Assembly (NCBI GenBank): GCA_030746295.1
Contig: JASLMY010000004.1
Span: 1 to 64,000, forward strand
Source of the DNA: Alphaproteobacteria bacterium
GTDB taxonomy: Bacteria; Pseudomonadota; Alphaproteobacteria; GCA-2731375
Direction: 5' to 3'
DNA length: 64,000 nucleotides
A model generated the notes under the pieces. The model made no database searches. It was not told the DNA's origin and was given only the letters and a program-made list of their open reading frames with translations. The position numbers and the translations under genes are program-made. The first letter of the stretch is position 1; each line of letters starts with the position of its first letter. Shown here piece by piece: positions 17,659-27,599 of the stretch.

Positions 17659-20454
17659 CTACGCGGCACCCGTTCGCGGATCGTCGATCGATGCGAGAAG
17701 CCGATTGAATGCGGCCGCGGCGACGCCGTCCAACTCCGCATCGCGTTCTGGCCGTGTCGGTTCGGTCGGGCCGCTGCCGGTCTCGGCAGAGGCATCGACG
17801 CCGACGCAACGCGCCATAGCCGCGAATAGACGTTCCGGGACGATCGGCTTGCTGACGTAATCGTTCATACCGGCGGCGAGATAGGTCTCGCGATCGCCGG
17901 CCATGGCATTCGCCGTCAGGGCGATGATGGGAATGCGACCGATCTCGCCGTCGAGGCGCCGGATTTCCCGGGCCGTGGCGGGGCCGTCCATCTCGGGCAT
18001 GTGGATGTCCATCAGGACCAGGTCGTACGGGCGCCGTAATACCGCCGCTATCGCCTCGCGTCCGTCGCCGACGATGTCGACGTGGTGGCCGCCGTCGGCG
18101 AGGATCGCGGTGACGACGGTTTGATTCACCGGGTGGTCTTCGGCAACCAGAATGTGCAAGGGGCGGTTGCGGCAGATCTCGGTCGGTACCGCCACGTCCG
18201 CTGCGCATGCATCGGTGACGAGGTTTTCCGCCTCGCCTTCGCGGCAGCGAATGGTGAACCAGAAGGTCGTACCCTGGCCGAGCAAGCTCTCGACACCGAT
18301 GGCGCCGCCCATTCTCTCGGCCAGGTGCTTGCAGATGGCCAAGCCCAGACCGGTGCCGCCATAGCGTCGCGCGGTCGAGGAATCGGCCTGGCTGAACTTG
18401 TCGAAGAGCCTCGGCAGCACGTCGTCCGCGATGCCGACGCCGGTATCGGCGACCTCGAAGCGAAGCTCGATCCCGTCTCCGGCCTGCCGTCGGCTCGTGA
18501 CCCGGACCGTTATGTGTCCCTCGGACGTGAACTTGAGGGCGTTGCCGACCATGTTGAAGAGAACTTGCCGCAATCGCACCGGATCGGCCCGCAACACGGT
18601 CGGCGTTTCCGGCGCGATGTCGATCGAGAACCCCAAGCCCTTGCTCTCGGCCTTGGCCGCCCAGAGTTGCGCGACATTGTTCAGCACCGCCTTCAGGTCG
18701 AAGTCCAGCTCCTCGAGCTCCAGCCGACCGGCCTCGACCTTGGAGAGGTCGAGGATGTCGTTCAGGATCGTCAAGAGAACGTCGCCGGAATCCCTGATGA
18801 TCGACGCCAGGCGGCGCTGCTGGGGGGCGAGGTCGGTGTTCAGGAGCAACCCCGCCGTCGTCAGAACGCCGTTCATCGGCGTGCGGATCTCGTGGCTCAT
18901 ATTGGCCAAGAACTCGGACTTGGCGCGGTTCGAGAGATCGGCCCGTTCCTCGCTGGCCCTGAGGGCCCGCTCGACCTCGATCCGATCCGTGATGTCGGTG
19001 ATCACGCCGCCGAGCCCGACCAGCGTGCCGTTGTCCAAGATCGGGAATCGGCTGATCGTGAAGCTCCTTTCCCCGCCGGTGAACATCGGATGCCGGAACT
19101 CGTCGTTGACCACCGATAGGGTGTTGAGCAGCTTCTGGTCGCCGGCGTCATAGCGGTCCGCCAGGTGTTTGGGGAAAATGTCGTAGACGGTCTTGCCGAC
19201 GACGTGTTCGGAGGTGACGCCGAACCAGTCTTCGAACTGGCGATTGGTCAGGAGGTAGCGCTGTTCCAGATCTTTCAGGAAGACCGCCGCCGGCATTTGG
19301 TCCATCACCGTCTTCAGGCGTCCCTCGCTTTCACGCAACCGAACCTCGGCGTGCCGCTGCTGCGTGATGTTGGAGCCGGTACCCCGGTAGCCCTTGAAGT
19401 TGCCGTCGACATCGAAAACCGGCTTGCCGTTGATGGAGAGCCATTGGGTCTCGCCGTCGGCGCTGAGGCGCGGGTGAACGAAGCCGCGGATCGGACGGTG
19501 TGCCTCCAGGTCCGAGAGATGCTGCAGCCAGGCGTCCGTGTCGACGTTCGGGATACCGGTCTCTTGGCGGGTTTTGCCGAGCAGCGCTTCCTGGGGCACG
19601 CTGGTGGCTTCGGTAAAGCGGTCGGAAAAGAACGAAAAGCGGAGGTTCTCGTCCATTTCCCAGAACCAGTCCGAGGCTGCCTCGGCGAAGTCCTCCAGCC
19701 GCCGCTCTCGTTCGCGCAGTTGCAGCCGATAGGTCTTCGAGACCCGATGCAGCAGCTCGTTCAAGGCCTCGGCCATCTCGCCCAGCTCGTCGGCGCGGTT
19801 GAAGGCCAGGGTGTAGCGGTCCGCGTTGTCGGGGTCTTCCTGCGCCGACACCAGCATGGCTCTCAGCTCGAGCATCGGCCACAGGACCTGCCGGCCGAGG
19901 ATCAGCACGGTGACCAGCGAAACGAAGACCGAAACCAGCAGCACCAGGCCGGCGATACGCCAGAGAAAGGCGCCCAGCTCGGCCTTGGTCCAGCTCGCGT
20001 CCAGGCGTCCGACGACGGTCAGTGGCAGGCCGGTCTGCCGGCTCGACCACACGACTTCGTAGCGGTCGCCGGCGGCGAGCCAGACTTTTGTCTCTCCCGC
20101 ACTTTCAGCTGCCGATGGCGTCAGTTCGGGCGTCTCGCCCATGGTGGCCGTCAGACGCCCCCCGTCGTCGTATACGGCGATGCCCCGCACCCAGGTTCCG
20201 CCGAGCGCTCTCGACTCGGTCCCCAGCCGGTCCGAACTCGGCGCGTCGGCTAGGTGGTGGATCGCCGCGATCACTCCGGCACGCCCCACCTCTTCGAGTC
20301 GCTTCAGCAAATCCCCTTCATAGTTCTTGTACGAGGGAATAAGGATCGCCGCCTCGACGGTCAGGATGCTCAAAAAGACGAACAGCGTGACGCGCCAGCA
20401 GATTCGGCAGCGTGCAAGGGCGCGAATCCAGGCACGAATGAGAGCGGAAAGCAT
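17659..20454 (-). CDS. membrane hybrid sensor histidine kinase (HAMP-PAS-PAS-HisKA-HATPase-REC)
   Basis: A 931-residue sensor. Transmembrane helices lie at about 20-39 and 161-187, flanking a short periplasmic domain. HAMP follows to about 240, then two PAS domains (about 255-380 and 385-500, the second with [15 protein letters not shown]). HisKA carries the phospho-acceptor His521 in [10 protein letters not shown]. The ATPase has DTGVGI and [11 protein letters not shown]-terminal receiver has Asp816 in [13 protein letters not shown]. The ATG at 20454 follows GAAGGACACTTCGTG and matches the first membrane helix. No response regulator is adjacent, so phosphotransfer to a distant protein is likely. 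Ligand unknown. Confidence 0.93.
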   Translation of the reverse strand: MLSALIRAWIRALARCRICWRVTLFVFLSILTVEAAILIPSYKNYEGDLLKRLEEVGRAGVIAAIHHLADAPSSDRLGTESRALGGTWVRGIAVYDDGGRLTATMGETPELTPSAAESAGETKVWLAAGDRYEVVWSSRQTGLPLTVVGRLDASWTKAELGAFLWRIAGLVLLVSVFVSLVTVLILGRQVLWPMLELRAMLVSAQEDPDNADRYTLAFNRADELGEMAEALNELLHRVSKTYRLQLRERERRLEDFAEAASDWFWEMDENLRFSFFSDRFTEATSVPQEALLGKTRQETGIPNVDTDAWLQHLSDLEAHRPIRGFVHPRLSADGETQWLSINGKPVFDVDGNFKGYRGTGSNITQQRHAEVRLRESEGRLKTVMDQMPAAVFLKDLEQRYLLTNRQFEDWFGVTSEHVVGKTVYDIFPKHLADRYDAGDQKLLNTLSVVNDEFRHPMFTGGERSFTISRFPILDNGTLVGLGGVITDITDRIEVERALRASEERADLSNRAKSEFLANMSHEIRTPMNGVLTTAGLLLNTDLAPQQRRLASIIRDSGDVLLTILNDILDLSKVEAGRLELEELDFDLKAVLNNVAQLWAAKAESKGLGFSIDIAPETPTVLRADPVRLRQVLFNMVGNALKFTSEGHITVRVTSRRQAGDGIELRFEVADTGVGIADDVLPRLFDKFSQADSSTARRYGGTGLGLAICKHLAERMGGAIGVESLLGQGTTFWFTIRCREGEAENLVTDACAADVAVPTEICRNRPLHILVAEDHPVNQTVVTAILADGGHHVDIVGDGREAIAAVLRRPYDLVLMDIHMPEMDGPATAREIRRLDGEIGRIPIIALTANAMAGDRETYLAAGMNDYVSKPIVPERLFAAMARCVGVDASAETGSGPTEPTRPERDAELDGVAAAAFNRLLASIDDPRTGAA

Positions 20455-20826
20455 CACGAAGTGTCCTTCGAGCTTCACTTGACCCCGTGGTTTCCAGCCA
20501 GGCATGCGGGGCCCCGTCGCTCGCCAAAATAGATTTGGCATCTCCCGCGTGCCGCCGATTGCGCGGATCGAGTTTGCAGCCATCATCGTTACCAAATGCT
20601 TAACGCGCGGCACCGTCGAACCGCGGAAGGCCATCACCTCTGTGTGGTCCGACACCCACTGGCGGCACCGTAGGACGGCGTTCGTCATTCTCGGCAGTCG
20701 ACTTTGATGGGGATCAATGATTGGCGACCTCCCCAGGCCCGAGAATCCAGGCCTGGGACGTAAGCGGCGAGGACGGGGCCAAGGTCCGCCTCGCACCCGA
20801 CGACGCTTCGACGGAGACGGCAACTG
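20455..20826. other. intergenic region between divergent kinase and DUF1538 operon
   Basis: A 372-base gap with no supportable gene. It must drive the histidine kinase leftward and the DUF1538 operon rightward. A perfect FNR/FixK-type box lies at 20704-20717. I see no other strong repeat. Confidence 0.65.
20704..20717. promoter_or_regulatory. perfect FNR/FixK/Anr-type binding box
   Basis: TTGAT-GGGG-ATCAA matches the FNR-family consensus TTGAT-N4-ATCAA in all ten specific positions. It lies about 110 bases before the DUF1538 start. If it works as a class II site at -41.5, transcription would start near 20752. It is 250 bases from the kinase start, so the DUF1538 operon is the more likely target. 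Confidence 0.65.
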
Positions 20827-22598
20827 GTGGCTCGGCAAGTGCGCTTCAGCGAGTTCGTTCGCGACGTCTCCATCAATCAGGAGTTCGTCAGCTACAACGC
20901 CCTGACGCCGACGTTGGAGCTCGACGAAGACGGCATCCCGCGGCCCTATCGGCCAAAGAACCTGCGCCTCAGGCCAATCGACGTACAGCGTCTCTTGACC
21001 CCTTACGTGGCACCGCGCTTCGTCGATCAGCTCAAGGCCGTCGTCCCCTTGGCGCTCTACTTGGTCCTCTTTCAGATCGTGGTGCTGCGGCAGACCGTGG
21101 GCGAGCCCTGGTCGGTGAGCTGGGGCCTCGCCGCCGTGATCATCGGCCTGATGTTGTTCATGGAGGGGCTCAGGCTCGGCCTCATGCCCTTCGCCGAAAC
21201 CATCGGCGATACGCTGCCGAAGAAGTCGAAGCTGCCGGTGGTGCTGATCATCGCCTTCATGCTGGGCGTCGGGGTGACGGTGGCCGAGCCGGCGATCGGC
21301 GCCTTGCAGGTGGTCGGCTCCATCGTCGATGTCCGCAAGGCACCCTATCTCCATGTCCTGCTAACCGAATGGACGGCAGCCCTGCTGCTCGCCGTCGGTG
21401 TCGGTGTCGGCCTCGCCACGGTGATCGGCACGCTGCGCTTTCTCAACGGCTGGAGCCTGAAGCCGCTGGTCTATTTGACTCTGGCTCCGACCTTGGCGTT
21501 GACCGTCTACTGCGCCGCCGATCCGGAGCTGGCCAAGGTCCTAGGTCTGGCTTGGGACTGCGGCGCGGTGACCACCGGTCCGGTGACGGTGCCGATCGTG
21601 CTGGCGCTCGGCATTGGCATCGCCGCGGCCGGCGGCAAGGGCGAATCGTCGCTTGCCGGCTTCGGCATCATCACGCTGGCCTCGCTCTTTCCGATCATCG
21701 GGGTCATGACGCTGGCCGTCTTCGTCGCTTCGCAGGTCTCGCCCGAGGTCGTGATTCAGAACTTCGAGGCCCTGGCCGCCCAGGAGGCGCCGACACCATG
21801 GTATGCCGAGACCCCGGCACGCGAGATCGTGAACGGCTTTCGGGCGGTGGTGCCGTTGATCATTTTCCTTTTCCTCGTGCTGCGTTTCGTCCTCGGCGAG
21901 AAGGTGCGCGAGGCCGGAATTCTCGGCTACGGGCTGCTGCTCTGCGTTCTCGGCATGATCGTCTTCGGCGTTGGCCTGAGCTACGGCCTCTCGAGTTGGG
22001 CGAGCAGTCGGGCAGCCTGGTCGCGGCCGCTTTCGCGCCGCTAGACTACGTCGCCGACTCGCCCCTCTATGTCTACGCCGTCGGCGTCGCCATTGCGCTC
22101 GTCTTCGCCTGGATCCTCGGCTTCGGCGCCACGCTCGCCGAGCCGGCGCTGAATGCGCTCGGCCTCACGGTCGAGAACCTGACCAACGGCGCCTTCAAGA
22201 AGTCGATGCTGATGTACGCGGTATCGATCGGCGTCGGCTGCGGCATCGGTGTCGGCGTCTTGAAGGTGCTGTACGAAATTCCAATCGCCTACATCCTGAT
22301 CCCGGGCTATCTGCTGGCGATCTTGCTGACCGTCTTCTCTTCCGAGGAGTTCGTCAACGTCGCCTGGGACAGCGCCGGGGTCACGACGGGGCCGGTGACG
22401 GTGCCGCTGGTCCTCGCCATGGGGCTCGGCTTCGGCAATGCAGTCAGTGCCGTCGAGGGCTTCGGCATTCTGGCGATGGCCTCGATCGGGCCGATCCTGT
22501 CGGTGCTGCTGACCGGGTTGGCGATCCAGATCGCGGTCAGTCGCCGCCAACGCGCCGCGGAGAGGGAGGCCGCCGCCGAAGGCGTCGGTGAGGTATGA
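20827..22598 (+). CDS. DUF1538 multi-pass membrane protein, interrupted by a frameshift
   Basis: The product would be about 590 residues with two DUF1538 repeats. Each has the signature TTGPVTVP (near 21570 and 22385) and GVG/GIGV-rich membrane helices. The first frame starts at GTG 20827 and ends at a stop by 22044. The second repeat continues in the -1 frame, joining at about 21991-21998, where SYGLSS should run into LGEQSGSLVAAAF. One base appears to be missing there. No classical slippery heptamer is present, so this is a mutation or sequence error, not programmed shifting. DUF1538 proteins are putative transporters often coded beside PII-like proteins, as here. The last ATGA overlaps the next gene. 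Confidence 0.85.
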
Positions 22599-22969
22599 AA
22601 AGACGCAAGATCACAGTGCTGACCGATGTCGCCCTCATCACCTGCATCGTGCAGCGGGGCAACGGCGACCGGATCGTGCGCGCCGCCCGCGATGCCGGTG
22701 CGCAAGGGGCGACCGTGCACTTCGCCAAGGGAACCGGTGTGCGCGAACGGCTCGGCATCCTCGGCGTCGCGGTCAACGTCGAGAAGGAAGTCATCAACAT
22801 CGTCGTCTCTTCCGACCAGGTCGAGTCCGTCTTCGAGAGCATGTATCTCGCCGGCAACCTCGACACGCCGGGCATGGGGATCATGTACATCACGCCCTTG
22901 GAGAAGGCGGCGACTTATATCCCGCACGAGGTGCTGGAGAAGCTCGAGGCCTCGGAGGAGGCATGGTGA
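22595..22969 (+). CDS. PII-like (GlnB-fold) signalling protein 1
   Basis: A 124-residue protein with the ferredoxin-like fold of PII regulators. LITCIVQRGNGDRIVRAARDAGAQGATVHFAKGT has the first strand-helix pattern with a T-loop-like region after it, and MGIMYITPLEKAATYIP is a late strand. It is not a canonical GlnB/GlnK, as the uridylylated-Tyr T-loop motif is absent. It overlaps the DUF1538 stop by 4 bases and the next PII-like gene by 7. By analogy with GlnK-AmtB, it may bind and gate the DUF1538 membrane protein in response to a nucleotide or metabolite; this is inference. Confidence 0.82.
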   Translation: MKRRKITVLTDVALITCIVQRGNGDRIVRAARDAGAQGATVHFAKGTGVRERLGILGVAVNVEKEVINIVVSSDQVESVFESMYLAGNLDTPGMGIMYITPLEKAATYIPHEVLEKLEASEEAW

Positions 22970-23322
22970 GCCGCGAGCAAGGGGCGCCGGCAGCGACGAT
23001 AGGGCAGAAGCTGATCACTTGCTTCCTGCCCAAGGGCAAGGGTCTCGCCATCGTCGAGGGCCTGCACCGGGAATTCGGCATCGACTCGGCCAACCTCAGC
23101 AGCGGTCGGGGGCAGGCGATGGTCGAGACGGTAAGCTATGGCCGCTGGGTCGAGGTCGACATCCTGAGCGTCGTCTCTGCGGCCGGCGAGGCCGAGGACG
23201 TCTTCAGCTATATCTTCGAGATGGGCGGGCTCGACCGCATCCACGGCGGCCTCATGTATCAGGCCGAGCTTACCGCCGCGACCGCCTACGCGCTGCCGGC
23301 GGTGCCCGAGGAGACCGCCTGA
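22963..23322 (+). CDS. PII-like (GlnB-fold) signalling protein 2
   Basis: A 119-residue second PII-like protein. The start ATG at 22963 follows a strong GGAGGAGGC site and overlaps the first PII-like gene by 7 bases. Visible elements are KLITCFLPKGKGLAIVEGLHREFGIDSANLSSGRGQ and the late strand GLMYQAELTAATAYALP. It differs enough from the first copy that the two may form distinct trimers or a mixed regulator. It is the last gene of the DUF1538 operon and is convergent with the antiporter 27 bases downstream. Confidence 0.82.
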   Translation: MVSREQGAPAATIGQKLITCFLPKGKGLAIVEGLHREFGIDSANLSSGRGQAMVETVSYGRWVEVDILSVVSAAGEAEDVFSYIFEMGGLDRIHGGLMYQAELTAATAYALPAVPEETA

Positions 23323-23349
23323 CCGCATCTCCCGCGGTCCCGCCGGGTC

Positions 23350-25851
23350 TCAGCTTTCGGGCGGCAGCGTCCCGTGCGTTGCCAGGCGGGCCTCGGCGAC
23401 CTCGGTGATGGTCTGCTTCAGCTCCGGCTGACGGCTCAACAGGGCCTCGAAGTCCCGGACATAAAGCGTCAGGCAGCGACAGTACCCCAGCGCGACGACG
23501 TCGGCGGTGCGGCGCACGTCCTTGACGAGGGCAATCTCGCCGAAGAAGTCGCCGCTGCCGAGGCGGACCGGGGCCCCGGCGAGCGCCACCTCGACGGCAC
23601 CGGAAGAGATGAAGTACATGGCGTCACCCGTCTCGCCCTCGTGCACCACACGCTCGCCGGGGAGCACCAGGCGTGGCTTCAAGAGCTTGGCGATCTCAGC
23701 CAGGCGGGCGGTGGGCAGGTCGGCGAAGAAGGGCACCTTGGCGACCAGCTCTTCGCGTGCCAGATGAAGGTCGAGCGCGGGGCGGTCTCGGAATTGGCTT
23801 TCGCGCCGTTGCAGGTCTTGGCGCAGGTCGTTGAAGACTTCGCGACTGACCGCCGCCTCGTCCAGCAGGTGGCGATAGTCCTGGTCTTCCAGGCGCAACG
23901 CCACCCGTTCCAAGAGCCGGCGGCGAAGCGTCGTCGCGTATTCGGGATATTGCAGGCGAAGCGCATCCAGCGCCGTCGCCGTCGCATGCTGCCGCGCCCG
24001 CAGGACTTCCGCGACCTCTGCCTCGATACCACCGCCGAGAAGGCTGCCGATGATCTCTTCGCAGTAGTCCTGCAACTCGACCAAGACCGTCTCGGCCGCC
24101 ATCATCACCTCGAAGCGGTCCTCCAAGCGCTTGGCCAGCGGTCCTTGCAGGCGGTAGCGGCGGTGCAGATAGAGCGCCGCGCGCACGCTCAACGGGAAGC
24201 CCAACACTTTCGCCGCGGCGGCCCGGTAGCCTGCCGGGCCGCCCGCCTTGGCGCCGTCCAGGATCCGTTCCGCCTCCGCCAGCAGGATCCGCGTGATGCC
24301 GGGCGAGACGACGCCCTCGTCGAAATGCTGCAGATAGAGCCGGCGCTCGTGCCGGACCAGGGCCTCGAGCGCGATTCGGACCCGATCCGCGTCCGACAGC
24401 GCTTCGCCGGTCTCGATCTCCCGCCTTGCCGCCGCCAAGCGTGTCTCGTAATCGGCCGAGACCTGTCGCACCAAGGCCGGCTCGACCTGGTAGCTTGCCG
24501 CCACCTTGTCGATGACCCGCTGGATATGGGAGAGCGTCAGCGCCAGGGCGCGGTTTCTGAGCGCCTGCTCGGCCGGATCCAGCTCGTCGAGGTGAAAGAG
24601 CCCGAGAAGCGGCCGGATCGTCGTCGCCTGGACGAAGAGGGTGAAGAGCACGAAGCCCGTCACCAACAGCACCACCAGGCGGCGCAGTTCGTCGTCGAAG
24701 CCGGCGCTCTCCATGACGATGAGGGCCAGCGCCAGCGAGACCGCGCCCCTGAGGCCGCCCCAGAGCATGACCCAGCGATAGGCCTGCTCGATCGGGCTGG
24801 CCCAGCCAAGGCGGCTCAAGGCCGGCAGCAGGGCAAAGATGATCAAAGCGCGGGCGGCGACGGCGGCGGCGATCAGGATCGCCAGCAAACCCAGCTCGTC
24901 GACGCCGATGTCTAGCAGCAGGTGCGGCACCAGCAAGCCGACCAGGACGAAGATCAGCGAATTCGCCCAGAAGGCGAGGTGCTCCCAGATCTCTTCCAAG
25001 AGGCGCCAGGCCGACGGCGACAGCTGCGTGCGCCCGTAGGTGCCGACGACCAGGGCCGCCGTCACCACGGCCATCACGCCGGAGACGTGGAGATAGTGCT
25101 CGGCCAGGATGAAGACCAGATAGGCGAGGCAGATGGTCAGTGTGACCTCGACCACGGGCACGTTCCGCAAGCGTCCGATCAGCGCACAGACTGCCATCGA
25201 GGCGAGGAAGCCGACCACCGAGCCGCCGCAGAAGACGACCAGAAATCGGCCCGCCCCGGCCACCACGCCGCTCTCGCCACTGCCGACGATCATCGCCGAC
25301 AGCAAGGTGAAGAGGACGATCGCGGTGGCGTCGTTGAATAGGCTCTCGCCCTCGACCAGGATCGTCAGGCGGCGTGGTGCGCCGAGGTCGCGAAAGAGCG
25401 CCACCACCGCCACCGGGTCGGTGGCCGAGACGATGGCGCCCAACAGCAGGCAGGCGACGAGGGCGACGTCGGCAGCGAGCCAGATCGCGCCGGCGATGGC
25501 GAAGGCCGAGATCAGCAGGCCGACGATCGCCAGGGCCAGTATCGGCGCCAGGTCCTCTAGCAGGCGGTGGACGTTGATCGACAGGGCCGATTCGAAGATC
25601 AGCGTCGGCAGGAAGATGTAGAAGAGCGCTTCCGCCGTCAGGTCCAGGCGGTCGATCGCGTGCAGCACGTCGCCCGCCAGCCACCAGCGTTCCGGCGCTC
25701 CCAGCACCAGCACCAGGCCGCCGAGGACGACGCCGACCGCGGCCAGCATCACCGTGTAGGGAATATTGTAGCGGTTGGCGACGGGCAACAGGACGCTGAC
25801 GCCGGCCAGCAGCGTCATCATGCCCAGAACGGTGAGCGCGATCTCACCCAT
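23350..25851 (-). CDS. CPA1-family Na+/H+ antiporter with C-terminal cyclic-nucleotide-binding domain
   Basis: An 833-residue protein. The N-terminal half (about 10-420) is a cation/proton exchanger with the CPA1 core SATDPVAVVALFRDLG and EGESLFNDATAIVLF. A long helical cytoplasmic region follows, then a cNMP-type domain near the C-terminus with EGETGDAMYFI and the phosphate-cassette-like GDFFGEIALVKDVRRTADV. The ATG at 25851 follows a GGGAGA ribosome site and starts the first membrane helix. It probably exports Na+ or K+ against H+ and is gated by cAMP or another nucleotide. The layout resembles SOS1-type transporters. Single gene, divergent from the quinone reductase. Confidence 0.92.
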   Translation of the reverse strand: MGEIALTVLGMMTLLAGVSVLLPVANRYNIPYTVMLAAVGVVLGGLVLVLGAPERWWLAGDVLHAIDRLDLTAEALFYIFLPTLIFESALSINVHRLLEDLAPILALAIVGLLISAFAIAGAIWLAADVALVACLLLGAIVSATDPVAVVALFRDLGAPRRLTILVEGESLFNDATAIVLFTLLSAMIVGSGESGVVAGAGRFLVVFCGGSVVGFLASMAVCALIGRLRNVPVVEVTLTICLAYLVFILAEHYLHVSGVMAVVTAALVVGTYGRTQLSPSAWRLLEEIWEHLAFWANSLIFVLVGLLVPHLLLDIGVDELGLLAILIAAAVAARALIIFALLPALSRLGWASPIEQAYRWVMLWGGLRGAVSLALALIVMESAGFDDELRRLVVLLVTGFVLFTLFVQATTIRPLLGLFHLDELDPAEQALRNRALALTLSHIQRVIDKVAASYQVEPALVRQVSADYETRLAAARREIETGEALSDADRVRIALEALVRHERRLYLQHFDEGVVSPGITRILLAEAERILDGAKAGGPAGYRAAAAKVLGFPLSVRAALYLHRRYRLQGPLAKRLEDRFEVMMAAETVLVELQDYCEEIIGSLLGGGIEAEVAEVLRARQHATATALDALRLQYPEYATTLRRRLLERVALRLEDQDYRHLLDEAAVSREVFNDLRQDLQRRESQFRDRPALDLHLAREELVAKVPFFADLPTARLAEIAKLLKPRLVLPGERVVHEGETGDAMYFISSGAVEVALAGAPVRLGSGDFFGEIALVKDVRRTADVVALGYCRCLTLYVRDFEALLSRQPELKQTITEVAEARLATHGTLPPES

Positions 25852-26031
25852 TGCCGACGTCTCCCGCTCTCGCGACCGCCCTTGATGCGGCTTCGCCTCG
25901 TCGCATACTGGCGCGCGCCGGGCCGCTTGGTATTGCGCTCGGTCAATGGCGCCGATGGTGGGGCTTGTCCGGGCCCGGCGCCGGCACCTATGTTGCCGAC
26001 GACAAGAGGGGGAGCCTCGGGGACGGCGTCG

Positions 26032-27060
26032 ATGCGCGGTGTGTTGGTCAAGCAATGGACGGAGTTCGACAAGCTGGCGCTCGAGGAGTGCCCGCCGCCG
26101 GCGCTCGGGCCCGGCCAGGTCCGGATCAAGACCCAGGCCGCCGGCGTCAGCTTCGCCACCAGCCTGATGGTCCAGGGCCGCTACCAGCGCCGCCCGCCGC
26201 TGCCCTTCGTGCCCGGGACCGAGGTCGCCGGCATCGTCACCGAGACGGCCGCCGACGTCGAGCGCATCAAGGTCGGCGACCGGGTTGCCGCGATCGTCGA
26301 TTGGGGCGGCCTGGCGGAAGAGGCGACGGCTGGTGCCATCAGTACCTTCCCGCTGCCCGACGACCTGGAATTCCACCGCGCCATCTGCTTCACCAATTCC
26401 TACTCGACCTCCTACGCCGCCCTGATCTGGCCCCATCTCCTGGCCTTGGCCGCGGGCCAGACGCTCTTGGTCCATGCCGGTGCCAGCGGCGTCGGCATCG
26501 CCGCTATCGAGATTGCCAAGATCCTAGGCGCGAGGGTGCTGGCGACGGCCGGCTCGCCGGAGAAGCTGGCGGTCGCCCGGGCACAGGGTGCCGACCACGT
26601 CATCGACTACCGTGACGGCTTCCGCGAGCCGGTGTTGGATCTGACCGACGGCCGCGGCACCGACGTGATCTATGACCCGGTCGGCGGCGCCGTCTTCGAT
26701 GAGTCGCTGCGGTGCATCGCGCCGGAAGGCCGGATCATGCCGGTCGGTTTCGCCGGCGGCACCATTCAGCAGATCCCGGCCAATATCCTGCTGGTCAAGA
26801 ACATTACCGTCTGCGGCCTGAATATGAGCTACTACTTCGGTTGGAGCCCGGACGACGTGCGCCACGAATATGCCGCCCGCATCGAGCAAGCGTTGCGCCA
26901 ACTCTTCGCCTGGTTCGAGGAGGGGCGGCTGAACCCCCGGGTCTCGCACATTTTCCGCCTCGACGATTTTCAACAGGCCATGGCCACGGTCCTGGGCCGT
27001 CGGGCGCTCGGCCGCGTCGCCATCGTGATGGACGACGAGGCCCGCCGGCTCGGCAAGTGA
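26032..27060 (+). CDS. NADPH:quinone oxidoreductase family protein (zinc-free MDR)
   Basis: A 342-residue medium-chain dehydrogenase/reductase. FVPGTEVAGIV and VGDRVAAIV are the N-terminal core; LLVHAGASGVGIAAIEIAKILGA is the Rossmann nucleotide site. Structural zinc cysteines are absent, as in QOR and acrylyl-CoA-reductase-like members. The ATG at 26032 gives MRGVLVKQWTEF. It transfers hydride from NADPH to a quinone or enoyl substrate. It stands apart from the divergent antiporter and 82 bases before a small cupin gene on the same strand. Confidence 0.9.
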   Translation: MRGVLVKQWTEFDKLALEECPPPALGPGQVRIKTQAAGVSFATSLMVQGRYQRRPPLPFVPGTEVAGIVTETAADVERIKVGDRVAAIVDWGGLAEEATAGAISTFPLPDDLEFHRAICFTNSYSTSYAALIWPHLLALAAGQTLLVHAGASGVGIAAIEIAKILGARVLATAGSPEKLAVARAQGADHVIDYRDGFREPVLDLTDGRGTDVIYDPVGGAVFDESLRCIAPEGRIMPVGFAGGTIQQIPANILLVKNITVCGLNMSYYFGWSPDDVRHEYAARIEQALRQLFAWFEEGRLNPRVSHIFRLDDFQQAMATVLGRRALGRVAIVMDDEARRLGK

Positions 27061-27142
27061 CGGTGTCGGCCGTCTTGTCCAACCGACGCGCCGGGGCCAT
27101 CATCGGTCTCCTTCAAAGCCTTGACAGGGAGCTTGCGCGCCG

Positions 27143-27493
27143 ATGCGGATACACAATCTCTACACCGACGAGGACGGCGAGAGCCACTTCCGCGACATCG
27201 AGGTGGAATGGGTCGAGGAAAGTCACGCAGGAAAGCTGTCGCAACGCTTTCCGGCCACCGGCATCATCTTTCGCCAGGTCCCGTCGAGCTACGATCTCGA
27301 CTGGCATCCGGCGCCCAGGCGCCAGTACATCATCAATCTCGATGCCGGTGCCGAGCTGACCGCGAGCGACGGCGAGGTTCGGGTGATCGCCGCCGGTGAG
27401 GTGATCCTGGTCGAGGACACCACCGGCAAGGGCCATCTCTCGAAGGCGGTCGACGGCCAGGTCCGCCATTGCATCTTCGTGCCTATCGATTGA
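27143..27493 (+). CDS. small cupin-domain protein
   Basis: A 116-residue all-beta protein. HPAPRRQYIINLDAGAELTASDGEVRVIAAGEVILVEDTTGKGH gives the two cupin motifs, with few of the usual metal histidines (one in DWHPAP and one in GKGH). It may be a small-molecule binding or isomerase-type cupin. The ATG at 27143 matches the first strand. It lies between a quinone reductase and an LLM monooxygenase on the same strand, possibly as one unit. Function unknown. Confidence 0.75.
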   Translation: MRIHNLYTDEDGESHFRDIEVEWVEESHAGKLSQRFPATGIIFRQVPSSYDLDWHPAPRRQYIINLDAGAELTASDGEVRVIAAGEVILVEDTTGKGHLSKAVDGQVRHCIFVPID

Positions 27494-27599
27494 GCCCGGG
27501 CGCGGCCGCTTGCGGCGGCGGGCCGTCTAAAGGAAAATCGAGGAAATGACCGGCCGGCGCCGTCGGGGCGCGGGCGACAGCGAGGAAGAGGATCGAGCC

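Noticed and set aside
20455..21354. N-terminal extension of the histidine kinase to 21354
   Set aside because: It would overlap the DUF1538 gene antisense; the membrane helix and ribosome site place the start at 20454.
21985..22000. Programmed -1 frameshift in the DUF1538 gene
   Set aside because: The sequence TCGAGTTGGG has no X-XXY-YYZ slippery heptamer and no strong downstream structure is evident.
25852..26475. N-terminal extension of the antiporter to 26475
   Set aside because: It reads antisense through the quinone reductase and lacks antiporter similarity; the ATG at 25851 has a ribosome site.
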